A stretch of DNA of 64,000 nucleotides from Phoronis australis (GCA_002633005.1 NMRA01000704.1:99310-163309); one strand, 5' to 3'. Shown: positions 33,480 to 46,824, counted from the stretch's first letter. Numbers and translations are program-made. Notes: generated by a model not told the origin, from the sequence alone.

Positions 33480-34472
33480 CCAAATTTTGCATAACCGGGA
33501 ATGTGACGGGGGGGTGCACGAAATTAGCCACTGAGCATTAGTAGCATGCTGTATGTGGTGACCAACGAGCGGAGACTATGAAATCGGTATCTGGAGACTT
33601 ACAAGCGACCACTAGATTTGGTGACAGAAACAGGAACCCAGTGGAACAGGCATTAGTAGAGCACATTTCTTACACTTTACCCCTCGGCGTCATGATCCAA
33701 ATTTACTACTGGCAAAAAAGCGAACCACTGACGTCGAAGCCTCAATAAGAATTTGCACAAACGTCTCCATCATAGAAAAAGTTGTACTTAACAAAAATCC
33801 TGTGAGTGTTAGACGCTTAGGTTAATGCCAACTCGCCAAATGCGACTTAGCGAAAATGCCAGGTGGCCAAATAAAATCTGAAGTCGCCAAAACTGAGATA
33901 TATATATTAAAAATTACGCATATACACCATTCTCTAGGTACATGTATATTGCGGTATACATTACTTGAAAACCCAAGGCTGCCGGGATCGCCTCATGTCG
34001 ACTATCTTATCACAACGTTTACCCGAGTTCATAATTCATTCACATGCATTTCTAAGTTATATTATTGGTTTGTTCACCCCAACTCAGTCTGTATTCTTGA
34101 AAAGAGAACGCAGACAATAGGAAATACTGGAGGCCCGATTTTTGCTGAACAATTCCGACTCCCGCCTGTTTACTTCCTGTTGCAATTTAAGCTCGTGTTT
34201 GATATGTGTTGACTGGGGCTGGCAAATGCACCGAATTCACGAAATAACTTGAACAATTGTGAACCACAGGTGTTAAATCTCAGAAGTTTTTAGTAATTTA
34301 AAGTTCGGAAGCCATCACAAATTTTGAAGCGAATTTCGGTTGAATTAACGTCTGACCTTTGAACTCGCAGCGGCGACTTTATGGCCACTTGAGATTTTCC
34401 TAGGTACCCAAACAAAATCTGACGCCGCACTGGCGAGCTACAGGTCGCCAAATTGAGCACTGCATATGGGAT
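33480..34472. other. Non-coding stretch, nothing recognised
   Basis: The 118-codon plus-strand frame at 33856-34212 has no motif. No repeat family is noticed before R1. Confidence 0.3.
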
Positions 34473-35280
34473 AGCCTTGGTACAAAGCTGTATATAAATA
34501 TACAGCCAAAACTGTATATACATGTAAATATACAGCCAAAGCTGAATATAAATATACAGCTTTGCACCAATGTGGGTAAAAAAGTGGTAAGATAAAATCC
34601 GACACAAAGTTAGTGTCATTAAAAACTACAGTCTTCCTTGAGTAAACTAAATTATTTAACGGTGTTGGAAAAAAGGTGTCCTACCGTTATTCTGCTGCTA
34701 AAGTTGTGGAGCGATCTTAAGCAATGGCTTTAGGCGCCATGAAATATTGCGTCACCTATTGGCCAGTTTCTTTTTTCGCCGATTCTTCCATCAACTGTTG
34801 TTCTTTCACGACGTTGCGTGCACGTGACAACAAATTATCGGAATTGGTTTCACTTCATTATCAGTTTTTAGAATTTTGATACCGAAAAACCGAATTTCAG
34901 AAGAAATTTTTGTGCTGCCAAGTTATCATCATCTCTCGAGATATGTCACAAAGTTTAGGAAATGGCGCGTGCGCGTGACACGAGCGTACTGCTTTCAAAC
35001 GACGACATACTTTTCATTGTTAGAAAAGGCGGAGGAAATGACGTTTATTGCATTGTTTTCCACTTACGCGCTGTAACGGGCAACGTGAGTGTCGGTTGAT
35101 TCCCAGCTTTTGCATGCACCCCGTCCGGTCTTTAGATTTACATGTTGATACAAGTTTCACGGCGAGGTGACGAGCAGAACTACACTGGCTGTGTGCAATT
35201 TCGGGGTCTACGGATGAAATACACAGAGTGGTACCTAGCTGTATGTTGACGACAATCTTTATACAGCTAGCTGGCTGGCT
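34473..35280 (+). mobile_element. Repeat family R1, long copy with expanded terminal hairpin
   Basis: The left end reads CCTTGGTACAAAGCTGTATA, followed by three imperfect hairpin modules with arms built on AAAGCTGTATA and TATACAGCTTT (34484-34563). The body shares blocks with 52194-52965 and, inverted, with 61190-61745: ttgagtaaactaa, atcatctctcgagatatgt, cgtgacacgagcgt, gtgagtgtcggttga, cgaggtgacgagca. The right end is tatacagctagctggctggc. There is no coding capacity. It probably is a non-autonomous DNA element. Confidence 0.65.
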
Positions 35281-36091
35281 ACATATGGGATTAACTGAAT
35301 ATTCAAAAAGGTGTGAACATACCTGTGACGGCGAAGGACCATCATTTACGTTTCTTCGTTTCCTATTGAAAAGTATTTGATGAATTTGAGCGAATTTCAG
35401 ACACAGATAGTAAGTAGAAGTATACACATAGTGTACCTATTTATCGGACGGACCCTAAATATCGGACATTTCATAAAATCTTACTTGAAGCATAATCTGT
35501 GAATTAAACGACACCAATTTTTGTTCTGCTGAAATGAATTCAATGTCCGACACTGTCTCGTTTTTTACAGCGTTGCCTCGTTTTGATTTCACCGAGAGAG
35601 GGTGCAATTTAAACCCCCCATTTTTTCATTTGTTTTTCAGCTCAAGTCAAACCCCGACCGCGCACGTGCGGATGTCATATCAAGAAGCCAAAGAGATACT
35701 AAAAACTGCAGTGAGTTTGCACGTGCTTTAGCCGTCTGCACTGATTCATCGAAACGACTTGGCGCCGTCATCAGATTTCATTTTAGGGATAATTTTGTTG
35801 CGAATGGACCTGTGTTCTAGCAGCATATTTGTCAAAACACTTCAGCTGAAATTTGGCTACAAGGTGCCCGCGGCCATTACGTAGTCAGTTTTCCGCGGTG
35901 TGGCGTATGGGGAAACATGGTGTCCGATATTTAGGTTCTCTGAAGGTTTGCTAGTTGTTTTTTAAAGACCAGTCAGAACATAAATGTGGCCTTCGGTGAC
36001 AAGATATAGTAACAGAACAATTCTATAAACGTAAGCCTTTATTTCAGCAAAGAATTTACAACAAACCGTAGTATTTTCAATTATATATCAT
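35281..36091. other. Non-coding stretch, nothing recognised
   Basis: Overlapping short frames at 35534-35820 lack motifs. An acceptor-like tttgtttttcag at 35628-35639 is followed by a 60-codon open frame that I cannot assign. Confidence 0.25.
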
Positions 36092-36195
36092 GCGCTCACC
36101 CAGGGGGGCTCGGGGGGCTCGAGCGAGCACCCCCATTTGGCGAAGTGGGCAAAAAGGTCCGCCTGTGAGAAAAAAAGTCCGAGAAAATGAGACAA
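36092..36195. mobile_element. MITE family M1, truncated copy
   Basis: It begins ATGCGCTCACCCAGGGGGGC and contains gcgaagtgggcaaaaaggtc, then agtccgagaaaatgagacaa. That is the outer half of M1 in inverse orientation to the copy at 2993. The other half is missing. Confidence 0.65.
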
Positions 36196-36424
36196 AACGT
36201 TCGATAATTAGGTCACTTGGTTGTAGCCTATGTTTAATTCCTTACGTGTGAACTTGAGATCGCTAAAGAACATGGCAATGCATCTTATTTAAATCAATTG
36301 AGCAAAAGACGACAACGTCCATACAAGTAATTTAATGTAATTAAAATGATTCTATCACCTCAATAGAGACACTAAACAGTTTTCACTTGCTCAGACGGCA
36401 ACCGTCTCACCTTCAAATCGTAGT

Positions 36425-36604
36425 ATGGACGTTCTAAAGAGAAAGCGACCTAGTCATTCTCGATCTAGATCAAGCAGGGCAGAATCTTTCAAGTCAAGCT
36501 GTGGTTCGATGACAGGCCTTCTCAACAAGACAGTCTCTGGTTACAGAATGACACTTGAATTTCGCCATATTTACCTACAGTGTTGCAACCAAAGAGATAA
36601 ATAG
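36425..36604 (+). CDS. Short Arg/Ser-rich open frame
   Basis: This 59-codon frame starts MDVLKRKRPSHSRSRSSRAE and continues SMTGLLNKTVSG. The N-terminus resembles an SR-type or nuclear-localisation segment. It could be the first exon of a gene continuing to the right, but no clear donor was found before the stop. A chance frame is equally possible. Confidence 0.15.
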   Translation: MDVLKRKRPSHSRSRSSRAESFKSSCGSMTGLLNKTVSGYRMTLEFRHIYLQCCNQRDK

Positions 36605-38243
36605 ATAGATACGACACGACTATATATACTCGCAAGCCAGACAGCACGTGACACGCGGTCCGCCATATTGATGATGAACGCTATCTAAACAAAAGCACGG
36701 TGACCTTATGGAAGCCGGAGAATTTTCTGAATAAAATTTGAAATTTCAAATACTAACGAGGTTTTAAAATATTGGTAACATTAGGCAATGTAAACGTTTG
36801 ACCCACGCATTGCTTAAACGGTCATAAAAGCCATTGCAAAGACAAAATTCCTAATCACTGTGACTGAAATTCTCACGGGGTGCTGCTAGAGCCTGGGAGG
36901 TTTTGCCGGCTCAGTCGAAAAGACAATCACTGAAATGCATAAAGTTTAGAAACTGATATTATACAGTGATTAACCTTTTTATCGTTATAACTATATCAGT
37001 AGTACTTATTTTTCAGTTGTTTATAAACCGACAAGACGATCAGCTGTCAAGCGGGCCGCTCTCTGGCGCTCCATTACATCACTGCATTCTCAAAGTTTTT
37101 AGTGTGGGTCTAAAAATTCTTTGACCCGATGACAGTTGATTTATTCTAACAAAAATATTTGAGGCATGCGTTCGTGTGAAACACTTTAACACTAAGAAGA
37201 AAAAATTCATAGAAACCCATAGAAATCGATGAGCATACAAACAGCAGTAGGCATATGCGTGTACATGTGAAGCCGTGTCATTGTATGCAGCAATTGACTA
37301 ATGGAACTGTACCTGTTGAGGTACATGTGCACATTCGGAATTGAGGGCATAGGCCAGTTGGAATAAAAGTTGGGAGCAAAATTTTGCAAAACGATAGAGT
37401 TATAGAAAATGATTGGGCGGCCGAAACCGGAGGTCGGTGTATGCATTTGTACAGACCCAATTTTCCGAAAGAAGATTGGAATTGTCTACTTCAGGTTATA
37501 CCAAGGAATAATAATTACATTGATATGCAGACGTTTTTTTTCCAAAAATAAAACGCATGTAAGGGGTGCTGAGGTGTCTCAGGAAAAATTACTTCAGTAA
37601 TACACTACTTTTCTTTAACTATCTAGTATTACTTGCTCTAGTATCTAATTCTTCTTAGCTTGGTGGACTGGTAAATTTTAGAGTTTGAAACGACATGGTC
37701 TCACAGTTCAAACAGTTGTCATAGTCTCTGTTGTAAAACAACACGAGCTACAGTTTTAAAAAGGCGTTCGCATTATTAATCTTTACCAATATTAATTTTT
37801 ACACCAATCAATGTACCCCTTTTATCAGACCATGATGTGCGGAATCTCAGATTTTTTTCTATCAATAACAAGCACACTTCAATCTGATGGTCATCCAGAA
37901 CGAGATGGACAACAAAAATGTTCACACAGAAACAACACAATAAAGTTTTGAATTATTTCAAAACATATTTATTTCAAATTATTACCATCACGCAGTAAAA
38001 TCACACAATGACAGTAAAAGGGGGAACGTCTAGCTGGTACAGAGTTACTGTACCGTACTGGTACATGCACTTCACTTCAGCAAATGTCAGATTTCAACCA
38101 ACTCTGATTAAATCCCTCATATCAGTTGGATCCGACATTTACTGGCACACAACTATGTTACTAGTACATATATATTGACATCACCCCGCCACAAAATAAA
38201 TATGACAAAACTCAATGCTCATAAACTCTATTTGCCCTGTCCT
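36605..38243. other. Non-coding stretch, nothing recognised
   Basis: Short frames only. No repeat family is noticed. Confidence 0.3.
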
Positions 38244-39895
38244 ACACATGCGCACCCAGGGAGGGGGCGGGGGGGCTCGAATGAGCGAAGTGGCAAAAGG
38301 GTTCGCTTCAGAGAAACAAAAAGTCCGAGAAAACGAGACGAAAGTCCACTAAAAAGGCGCAAACGCGCAATTCACAGCTCTGAACGCGGTACCCCGTTTT
38401 TAAGGAGAATGCCACCAGACTTAATTAGTCTTTTTTACCGTCTTAATCGGTCTATATTCACATCGCCTCTTTGTCGATCGACCTCACCTTGCCGAGAGGT
38501 GTCGCGTTAACCTGTGAGGAAGGTGAGAAACGACGCAGCGACGTCAGTGGTTCATCTGCAATACGTTCCGTTGCCTGTGCGTGTTCATGGCGCCTCTCTA
38601 GTATTTCTTGGTTAGTGTATTCCAGTTCGAACTGTGAAACCTAACGATCCGACACGGGAAGTATTCGTCGGATGAGCTCTTGATTAAGTCGGGATTGGCG
38701 CCGGGCGAGTTGAGTGTTCTGTTTCAAAATGAATTATTCTCACCCTAACCAATGCTTATATAAAACTGAAAGGCAGTCTGTCTCATTAGATACAATTTGT
38801 AATGCCTTTGTAGTATTCGTGAGTGCAAATGTTGAGAAGCCAGCAATGAATAAACCACTGCGTTACCGACTTTTGATGCCGGCATTAAAGGTAAGTGACA
38901 GGGCAACGAGGCCATGTGAGCGCATGCTAATTCAGTGCTTGATGACAGAAAACTGTTGAGAAACAATTACTCGATTTTATATGCTATGGTTACATGTTAG
39001 GGGAATCTTTATTTAAAATACAAATACATTATTCAAAACATTGTTACTGTACAGTCTTTGCCCTGACGGTCTGTGGAAGGGGACCCGACATCGCGACCCC
39101 CGACAAGTAAGTAGATTTTCAGTATCGTGGCTAATTCACATAAATAATTACGTGCACATTAATTCTTTGGCTCACTAGCTCACTATTATAGTCTTTTCGT
39201 GACTGGAGGTTTAGTTTCCAACTCAAGCTGGTTTATGTTCGTGGCAGTCCCGGCGGCCGCGGTGGGCCCTGATCGGGTTCCGAACCACTGGCCTGGATAA
39301 CAAACGTTTTGAATGTTTAGAACTCAAAAAATCAAAAGTCTGAACAACACAGATCTAGATTCTCCTGCCTGTATTTCACGGAAGAATACTTAGAATTTAT
39401 CCAGGCTCCGAACAGACCCCAAACTCCTGCTACGGACATTGGTAACTTGGTCTGCCGAACTTTGTAGGCTACGGTGTGTCCATATACCAATAAATCCGTA
39501 ACAGCGAAGTAAAACAACACGTTTTTATAAGAACTCGGTGTATTTTTAAGGGTTTTACATCGATGTTTGATGATTTATAGGTGTTAAACTATGAATTCAA
39601 GCAATAAGCTGACACCAGTAACCTGTGTTGTGAACTGCTGAACTGAGTGGGTGTGAAACCAACGGCGTCAATGGATAATTTCAACACATCCGTCTTCCGT
39701 CAGGTGTCAGGTAACGCAACCGAACGTGTCGTTATCGAGTAGAACTACTCGATCTAAATTGATACAAAATAGGTTGTTTTTTGGGTGGCATTCTCCTTTA
39801 AGTCCTCCGGCTTTTTTGTTAGTAAAAGGTACACATCGTCAGAAATTCGAGCCCCCCAAATTAAACGCTGGGTGCGCGTATGCTACATACCCAGG
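38244..39895. mobile_element. MITE family M1 copy split by a THAP transposon
   Basis: The left half (38244-38402) starts ATGCGCACCCAGGGAGG and runs to gcggtaccccgttttt. The right half (39798-39895) resumes with ttaagtcctcc, then tttttgttagtaaaagg, aaattcgagccccc and ctgggtgcgcgtatgc. Together they reconstruct one M1 MITE interrupted at a TTAA. This proves that the M1 insertion is older than the THAP transposon insertion. Confidence 0.75.
38403..39797 (+). mobile_element. THAP-type TTAA transposon, copy 2, internally deleted
   Basis: The same AGGAGAATGCCACC / GGTGGCATTCTCCT ends as copy 1, here with TTAA on both sides (38400-38403 and 39798-39801). It is collinear with copy 1 (cttgccgagaggtgt, gacgcagcgacgtcagtggtt, gaagccagcaatgaataaac, cctgacggtctgtggaagg), except that the THAP-coding segment equivalent to about 29614-29870 is absent. 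After ttcatctgca the sequence jumps to atacgttccgttgcc. It is therefore non-autonomous. It is inserted into an M1 MITE. Confidence 0.8.
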
Positions 39896-41644
39896 CATGA
39901 ATACACTGTTAGTATCACAAGACCATAAACAGGACAGAAAACGAAAATTATGGTTTTCCTCAAGTAAGACAGTTGCAGATTTTAATAGCTTGCCACGCTA
40001 CATAAATTTGTCCCATCTCTTGAAATCTACAGAAACAACCCATCTACGCAACAATATAACATTGTGGGGTGTAGCATTCTTAGGAATCCTGTCCTTCGAT
40101 CCTGCTTTATTGCTAATAACCTAGCTATATTAATAATACTTCGAATTGGTGTCCACAGTGTAAAAATGTACAACTATTAATATTGAAGTCACTTTTTGTG
40201 TTTCTTTGTTGCTAGAAAACAACAGATATCTTGGTCACTAAACCCTTAAAGACATGTCGGACTAAGTCAAGTAAAAGACCATGAAACATCGACTTAAGTA
40301 TGTATTCTAGGAACCACATGAAGTTAAACAATGTTGTTTCTTCGATCGGATTCTCACCCACAAAATCATTTTATTTCAGTTTCAATTTTTAAACCTCGAA
40401 GCTATGAGTTTTTACTAAAAATCCCGTGTTATCAACATTGGTCTCTAGATACTACACAGTACACGCGCATCTGGATTAACATGGTTCATCAGCAAGATGG
40501 CGGACCACTCCGCTCAACGAAAACCACGTGACGTCAACTCTAGCGATTTATCTCATTGGCTGCAACATCCGTCAAGCAGTTCTCTGGCCACGTTTTCGCG
40601 CCATTGATGTTTCTTGTGTTATCTGTTACTGCGTTGCTTTTCATTTTTTCTCGAATGCGTTAACTGCATTCCACCTTCCAATGCCAGCAAAGTTTTACTG
40701 CTGTAGGCCTAGTGTCACGGCGGGCTATCGAAAACTAGGTCAATCCTACGATGTGTTAGTCTACTTCCGACAGAGAGGACGAGTCGAATTAGGGATGACG
40801 AAATAGAACTTTAGCGACAAAAAAGCGAGATGAGGTTTTCTCACATTTCTATTCCCTACTTACACGGAAGTGTGTCGCTAGTGTCGCGAGCTTGCGAAAC
40901 CGAGGCTGGACGTTCCACTTGCATTTCCATGTCCGAGCTCAGTGAGAGTTCATGGCGGTTGTATTACCACGTTTAGCCATAGACTATAGACAACAGATTT
41001 GTAACTCATCGCCTTTGTAGGAATCTGTGTTGCCATCATTAGACTGAAGCTCTTTTTCAAAATCCATTACGAAAACCGATGCGGTAACTGCAAATGCATG
41101 CGCTCTCATTCATTGTTTCTATCCCAACCCATTACGATTCACTCAGATTGTTAACTTCTTAGTAAATTTACTAAACAATGCGGCATAATAAAGACGAGTA
41201 GCACTATACAATCACCGAATCACTGCTTTACAATGACATTTAAAAATGTACAGCTGTAACCAGATTACGACGGACACATGGTCATTTTAACTACACAATT
41301 CTTGGAAGGTTTCGCCAGATTAGACGACTGACCCTGAATCCAGCTAGCATTCGCTGGTGGCGACTTGGCGAGCGCCACACACAGGTACAGTGCAAATGAG
41401 TGCAAGACAAGTGAGCAACCCAAAACTTTGAATTAAAGCATCTTCAACTATTTTCCAGTTGTTTTCTGTATTTGTTTGTTAAAAATCGCCAATAATAAAT
41501 GTAACTTATATTAAATTGGCATTGTTCTTTGATTTTTATCGGTAAAACTTGTGCAACTTGTCTGTGGGCAAATTTCAACATTATCTAATACTCTCAACAC
41601 GCTATCTCGGTGAATATTTAGTTAATTTAAGATCATTGAAGATG
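39896..41644. other. Non-coding stretch with a short unassigned frame
   Basis: A small frame starts at an ATG at 40681 (MPAKFYCCRPSVTAGYRKLG) and stops at 40806. It is preceded by CpG-containing sequence with a CRE-like CACGTGACGTCAA (40526-40538). No family is recognised. The rest is featureless. Confidence 0.2.
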
Positions 41645-41862
41645 GCATTACAATACTAAGAACTTGCAACGAAATGAAACCAGTTCCGATAATTTGTTGT
41701 GACATGTACGCAACTTTGTGGAGGAAGAACAGTTGATTGAAGAACTGGGGAAAAAAGAAACTGGCCAATAGGTGACTCAATATTTTACGGTGATGAAAGC
41801 CAACGCAAAAGATCGCACCAAAAGTTTAGCGGCAGAATAATGGTAAAATGCCAATCGGCCAT
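41645..41862 (-). repeat. Fragment of repeat R1, inverted
   Basis: It contains gaaatgaaaccagttccgat, aattgttgtgacatgtacgc, aacagttgattgaag and aaagaaactggccaatagg, the reverse complement of the central part of the R1 copies at 34473 and 52194 and collinear with 61430-61590. No hairpin end is present. Confidence 0.6.
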
Positions 41863-43135
41863 AGCCTCATAGGCCTGTCTAAAATTCCGGTAGTAAAACA
41901 ACGTATCACGTAGGAATATTGATCGAAATGTTAAATTGATACATGTTGTATGAACACAAAACACTATAAAGCTATTAAGGTTCTGGGAGTGGTCTTTCGG
42001 TCTCCGGGTGTCCTGTCCGATCCCCAGGGTTCCTGTTTTAAAGGTCGGGGTTCTTGTTTTTCGGGCTAGTTAGCTTTTTTGAGGGAGCAGTAGTTTGTTT
42101 TCGACTCCTGCTCTCTGGTCTTTTAATCGCAAAATCTTATATTAAATTTGCGTCTAGGATTTCTTTTAATGACATGAATCCATTCTTTTCTCAGTTCAGC
42201 ATCGCTAAGCAACGTATAAAAAGAAATGGGGTCAGTTCTTTTCTTTTTTGGTCTAGTTGTTGCTTAGTGGCACACAGCAAAACACCATGATCGGAAACGA
42301 GCGATACGCAGAGCCTCACTTTCAAGCAAGGACTTTTAAAGATGGCGTGAATGTGCAAGTAGGGAATATGGCATTATGGCGTTAAGCTGTTACAGCACAA
42401 CATGAATTCGTGTGGATGACCCAAGAATCTTGTAAATATAAGTAGAAAAAGTGAAATGCGAATAGGAAATTAACCTCACTCGTACTATTCGAACGGGCTA
42501 ACTTTGGAACAACATATATAAGAAACGTCTGATTATATTCGTATGAAACTTTTAGATACTTTGTTTTATGCACTGTTCTTCAACACGCTGTTAAAAATTG
42601 TTTTAAAATGTTCCCGTTTTGTGCGAGGGGCTATCAAAATATGTCTTATGATTTTCATGAAAAAATCTAAAACTGCCTAAAGCAAAAACGAAATGATATT
42701 CTAGAAAATTGTAACAGGGTCTCCAAAATCTCACCCAGAACAATTATACATGTTCACTAGGTATTTTTACGGTTTGTTTGTAAAGATTTTGAAAATCTGT
42801 TGATCTCAAAGAATTTTTCTTTAGTTTCATATTTCAGAAAAAAGATCTGTAAACTGCTCGTCACTTCGTCAATTTTTCTCTCACAAGGCAAAGCAAATCT
42901 TCTTATTTGGTATGGCCAGACATAGACTTAGCATATTTCCCTTATATGGAAACTATGACCTTTGACATATGATCTAAACAAAACGATGTCGATTTCAAGT
43001 ATCAGCCAGTCCGACTTTGAACGCATGCGCGCATATATGTTGGAGACGAAGAAATTAAAACTACATTGAGATGAAAGAGTTTGCATGTATATTTCGCCTG
43101 TGTTTCATAAATAGTGAATCTGACATTTTTTTCTA
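41863..43135. other. Non-coding stretch, nothing recognised
   Basis: Short frames only, no shared repeat noticed. Confidence 0.3.
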
Positions 43136-43310
43136 AAATTTTTTGCAGTAATCGAAGTGAACAACTCTAACATTAGCATCCCCAAGAAATTCATTCGCCA
43201 CGACCTGTTTAAATGGTATTGTTTCCGTCCCATGCATCTTTAATGTGCAGTTATTGACAAGGGAATGGTGGTCCACAGTTGTCAACATACATGTTCTAAA
43301 ATACAATATA
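43136..43310 (-). CDS. Unrecognised putative terminal exon
   Basis: On the minus strand, acceptor cttatattgtattttag (ending at 43311) is followed by an open frame: TCMLTTVDHHSLVNNCTL, then KMHGTETIPFKQVVANEF, ending VHFDYCKKF before a TAG. It looks like a compact C-terminal domain with three Cys and a sequon (NNCT). The plus strand of the same stretch is also open behind an acceptor at 43148 (tttttgcag, product ending FIRHDLFKWYCFRPMHL). Only one strand can be right, and I cannot decide. No family is recognised. Confidence 0.2.
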
Positions 43311-43427
43311 AGAGAGCTCAAAGTGCGACTAGAAAGGTCATCAGAGGCTGCTAGACAGGGTATTATGTACACTAAAATTTGTGGCATAATCTGGGGTTGT
43401 ATTGATGAACAGGACCACGAATGTTAA

Positions 43428-44854
43428 AATTAATGCTACATGTATATTGCAACTATTACGGGGAGGCAAATGAATGAATTTATCAAAAATATTCAACATA
43501 CAGTAATGCAGATATTTAAGCTTACAATTTTGTCCGTTTTGAAGGTAGGACCTTTATGAGCAATAAATTTACTTGAGGGGATGATTCGTACCAATTTCTT
43601 TTTCACTTGAAATGATATACTGTGGTCGCACATGGCAGAACATCATTGCTTAAAGGCAACAATCATTCTGCTGCAGTTAATTAATTGAAGTTGAATTTAC
43701 ATTGAATTAAGGTTAGCATTAATACTACACCACTTAAATTGAATTGAACGTTAACTCCATTGCATTATTAATGTATTTGGCTTGTGTTCCATTGATTTTT
43801 GACTTGTGTGATTGTTTGAGCTCTTTGGTACGCCCAAATAAAATTTAAAATGAATATGAATTGAAGACCGTTTAGAATACTTCCTAATTAGCTTAATTTA
43901 ACACACTGAATGATTTCAAAAATGACTTGAAATTTATAGTCCACCACTGTGTCGTAAAAGTACTATATGAACATCGAACACTATAATTTTGCATCTGTTT
44001 TTATGTTATTCATCAAACATTATTTATACGTTGGAGAAATCTTCCAGATCTCAGTTTCTGCAAAGTACCGAAGCACGGTTCTTCAAAATGGGCTGAGCAT
44101 AGCGCTTGGCCCCTGAAGCTGATCGCTTGCTCCGCCGTGTGATGCCATACCGACGCACGAACCTGGGAGATTTTAGGGTCTTTTGGAGATGCAAAACTGA
44201 AATATTACCTTCCGATTACCATTGTTGCATCCTTCGTACTTGCAACGTTTCACACTACTCAGTCTAACTCGGTATTTGAGACCACTCGCGTCTGGTGTAG
44301 AACAACACAACTGCGAAGACCAGATCCACTGATGAAGACACACAAAATTTAATTTTTTTAATTTTTGCGTTCAATTCTTGACTAAACTAACACAAACTGA
44401 AGAAGAAATACTTAAATTATCGCACAAAAATTGCCGGTAATGGAATTGAAGCATTTGTGACCATGGTATGAAGGGTAAACGAATCATCAAGCGATATTCG
44501 GGAAGCACGGTTTCATATAACCAGCGGCGTTCAATTACACTAGTTTTCTTTACACGCACCCATATGTGGCGTACAGGTTGGCCTCTGATATTTTTTCAGA
44601 TCTAGTTTTAGGGGGAGTTAGGTTTATATAAGCAAAAGTGACATACAAATAGCGATCAAACATTGAGAAGAGGTATACTTTTTTCACAGGGTTTTGTGAG
44701 CAACGTGAATAAGATGGTGCACGCTACTATTGGGTTACATAGTAAATGATCACAATCTGCTAATCTGTTAATTAAAATACAATGAGTTAACGACTCATAG
44801 GCTTTTGAAATGTTATTTAATAACGGTAAAGATAATTTATTTATTTCTATTTCA
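43428..44854. other. Non-coding stretch, nothing recognised
   Basis: AT-rich. A run of ttgaattga-type words (43675-43870) is noticeable but not clearly periodic. Confidence 0.3.
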
Positions 44855-44989
44855 GAGACATTTCCATGTAAAATTTCAACAAGTCAAGAACCAATTCAGT
44901 AGTGTGCGGAATGAAGCAGAAAATGAGACCGAAAATGATCATCAAGTTGGCCATAAAGATTGTTTTAAGCATGTTTAAGAAACACACGG
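44855..44989 (+). CDS. Possible small exon, unrecognised
   Basis: Acceptor tatttctatttcag (ending 44854) and donor CACACG|gtaaga (about 44990) frame a segment whose phase-0 reading starts RHFHVKFQQVKNQFSSVRNE, continues with charged residues and stops at TAA within the segment. It could be a terminal exon or chance. Confidence 0.15.
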
Positions 44990-46824
44990 TAAGATAAAAA
45001 TGGGTCTCTAATGATCGAAAAGTAACGGGCGATCCTTTTTAAATCCGAGGGTAGCCTTAAGCGACTTTGACATTCCCAGTGAACACCTGAGACGAAATGT
45101 ATTGACTAAATGTGTAACACATGTTGATCAATTACTATAGAAGACATAAATTTAAATGATTTTCCTTGATATTCCATCATGACCGCAACTAGACTTTGCA
45201 GGAAAGGAAACTATTTATTTTTCTGGTTACATCAGGAGATAATGATTTAATATAATGTCGAACTTCCTCACAAGGGCGCGCATTAGCTAAGATTGATAAG
45301 ATAAATAACTAATACAGACATAATTTGATGAACAGCTAATGATATTAGCAACTGACAGAAAATACTTGTCAAAACTGTTTACACTATAAAGTTTATCAGC
45401 AACTTCCCTAACATTGAGTTTTAACTTAGAGTGATAGACTAGTGGAATCGTCGGATGCTAGTAAGTGAACAAGGACACAGTGCCGGGGATAGAATTAGAA
45501 GAGGTCGAGTCATGATTTTGGAAGCAACCTCACCAGAGAAACTAAAGTCAAAGAGTGTAGTGCTACAGTACAATCCTTGCTACAGTGTCATAACCGTTTA
45601 TTATTTATTGAAACATGACACGCCTATCGACAAGTATATGAATTTGCACCTGACATGTTTGTACACAAAAAGAGATAATGATTCGCAACACTATTGAAGA
45701 AAAATGTTCATTTTTTACAAATATCAGTTAGCGTACCTGAAGATTCTCTCTTGAAGTTGGAGCTGTAAGAAATCCTACGTTGTGACACTAACTACTGATC
45801 TGCATTGCAACTCTTTTACATGTACGTCGTTATAACGCACAGAACGGGTTATTTAAATTGCTGATGAATCACATTGACTTGATTATACTGCCATGGGGAG
45901 TGAAGATTTGGATTGATAACGGTGTTCACCTGATAATAACAGTGTGCACGTGCTCCTGTTGATAAATGTATAGAATGAAATGGTAAAAATATCCATGATC
46001 GTTTTTCGACTGCAAGTATTTTGCAACTAGCTTTTAATTCAAGATCCATTGACGGAGGGCACGATATGTCATGGTTTTATATCACGCTGTTTGTTCATGA
46101 GTTAATATTAGCATGCTCGAAATTATAATTATTTGTATTTAGCTAAACCTTTGGATTTGTCATGCTCATGGCGTATTTTTGCAAAAACCTGTTGCATGGT
46201 ATTGCCTTTGGTCTGGGTGTTAAGGCACATCCGAGACATCTCGTAGACTTTTTTATCCTTCGGGGTCATTGTATCGTAAGAACAAAGGGATTTGGTCCTT
46301 CGACATTCGGTCGGTTAAAGACAATCGACGCCAATATTGTGGTATAAAGTGCTGTTACGTGTTAACGTTGATGACTGACACGAGGCGTAGCAATAGAAGA
46401 ATCTAATTTAAGGCCGTCTTAACATTATCATGGGCCCCCGTGCAAAGCACATCAGAGGGGCCCCCGGTTATACAAACCGAATGTTTATAGCAATAAAATA
46501 CGTAAATTATGTTTAAACAAATACATGTGAATCGAAAGGCCTGCCGATACGCCAACAGCAGTACACGTCAATCATTGATGAACACGGTTAAATGTTTGAA
46601 CAGTATTAATTAATGAAGTGCTTTTCAAAACACAAGTTAAAACCGCCCATGCGAAAATGGCACAGCGTGGTATTGCCTGTTAACTAAATTTCGTTCTAAC
46701 GAATATCGAGCCCTACTGCGGCGGGTACTTTGGTTATTGTGTCTTCTGACTTGGAACATTTACCCTTCGCCTGCAGTGATTTTCTCACCATCCGCATGGG
46801 CGGATCCATGATTTTCAGTTAGGG
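44990..46824. other. Non-coding stretch, nothing recognised
   Basis: Frames at 45455-45697 and 46162-46347 lack motifs. An inverted GGGCCCCC pair at 46433-46471 is a short GC-rich palindromic region in otherwise AT-rich DNA. Confidence 0.3.
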
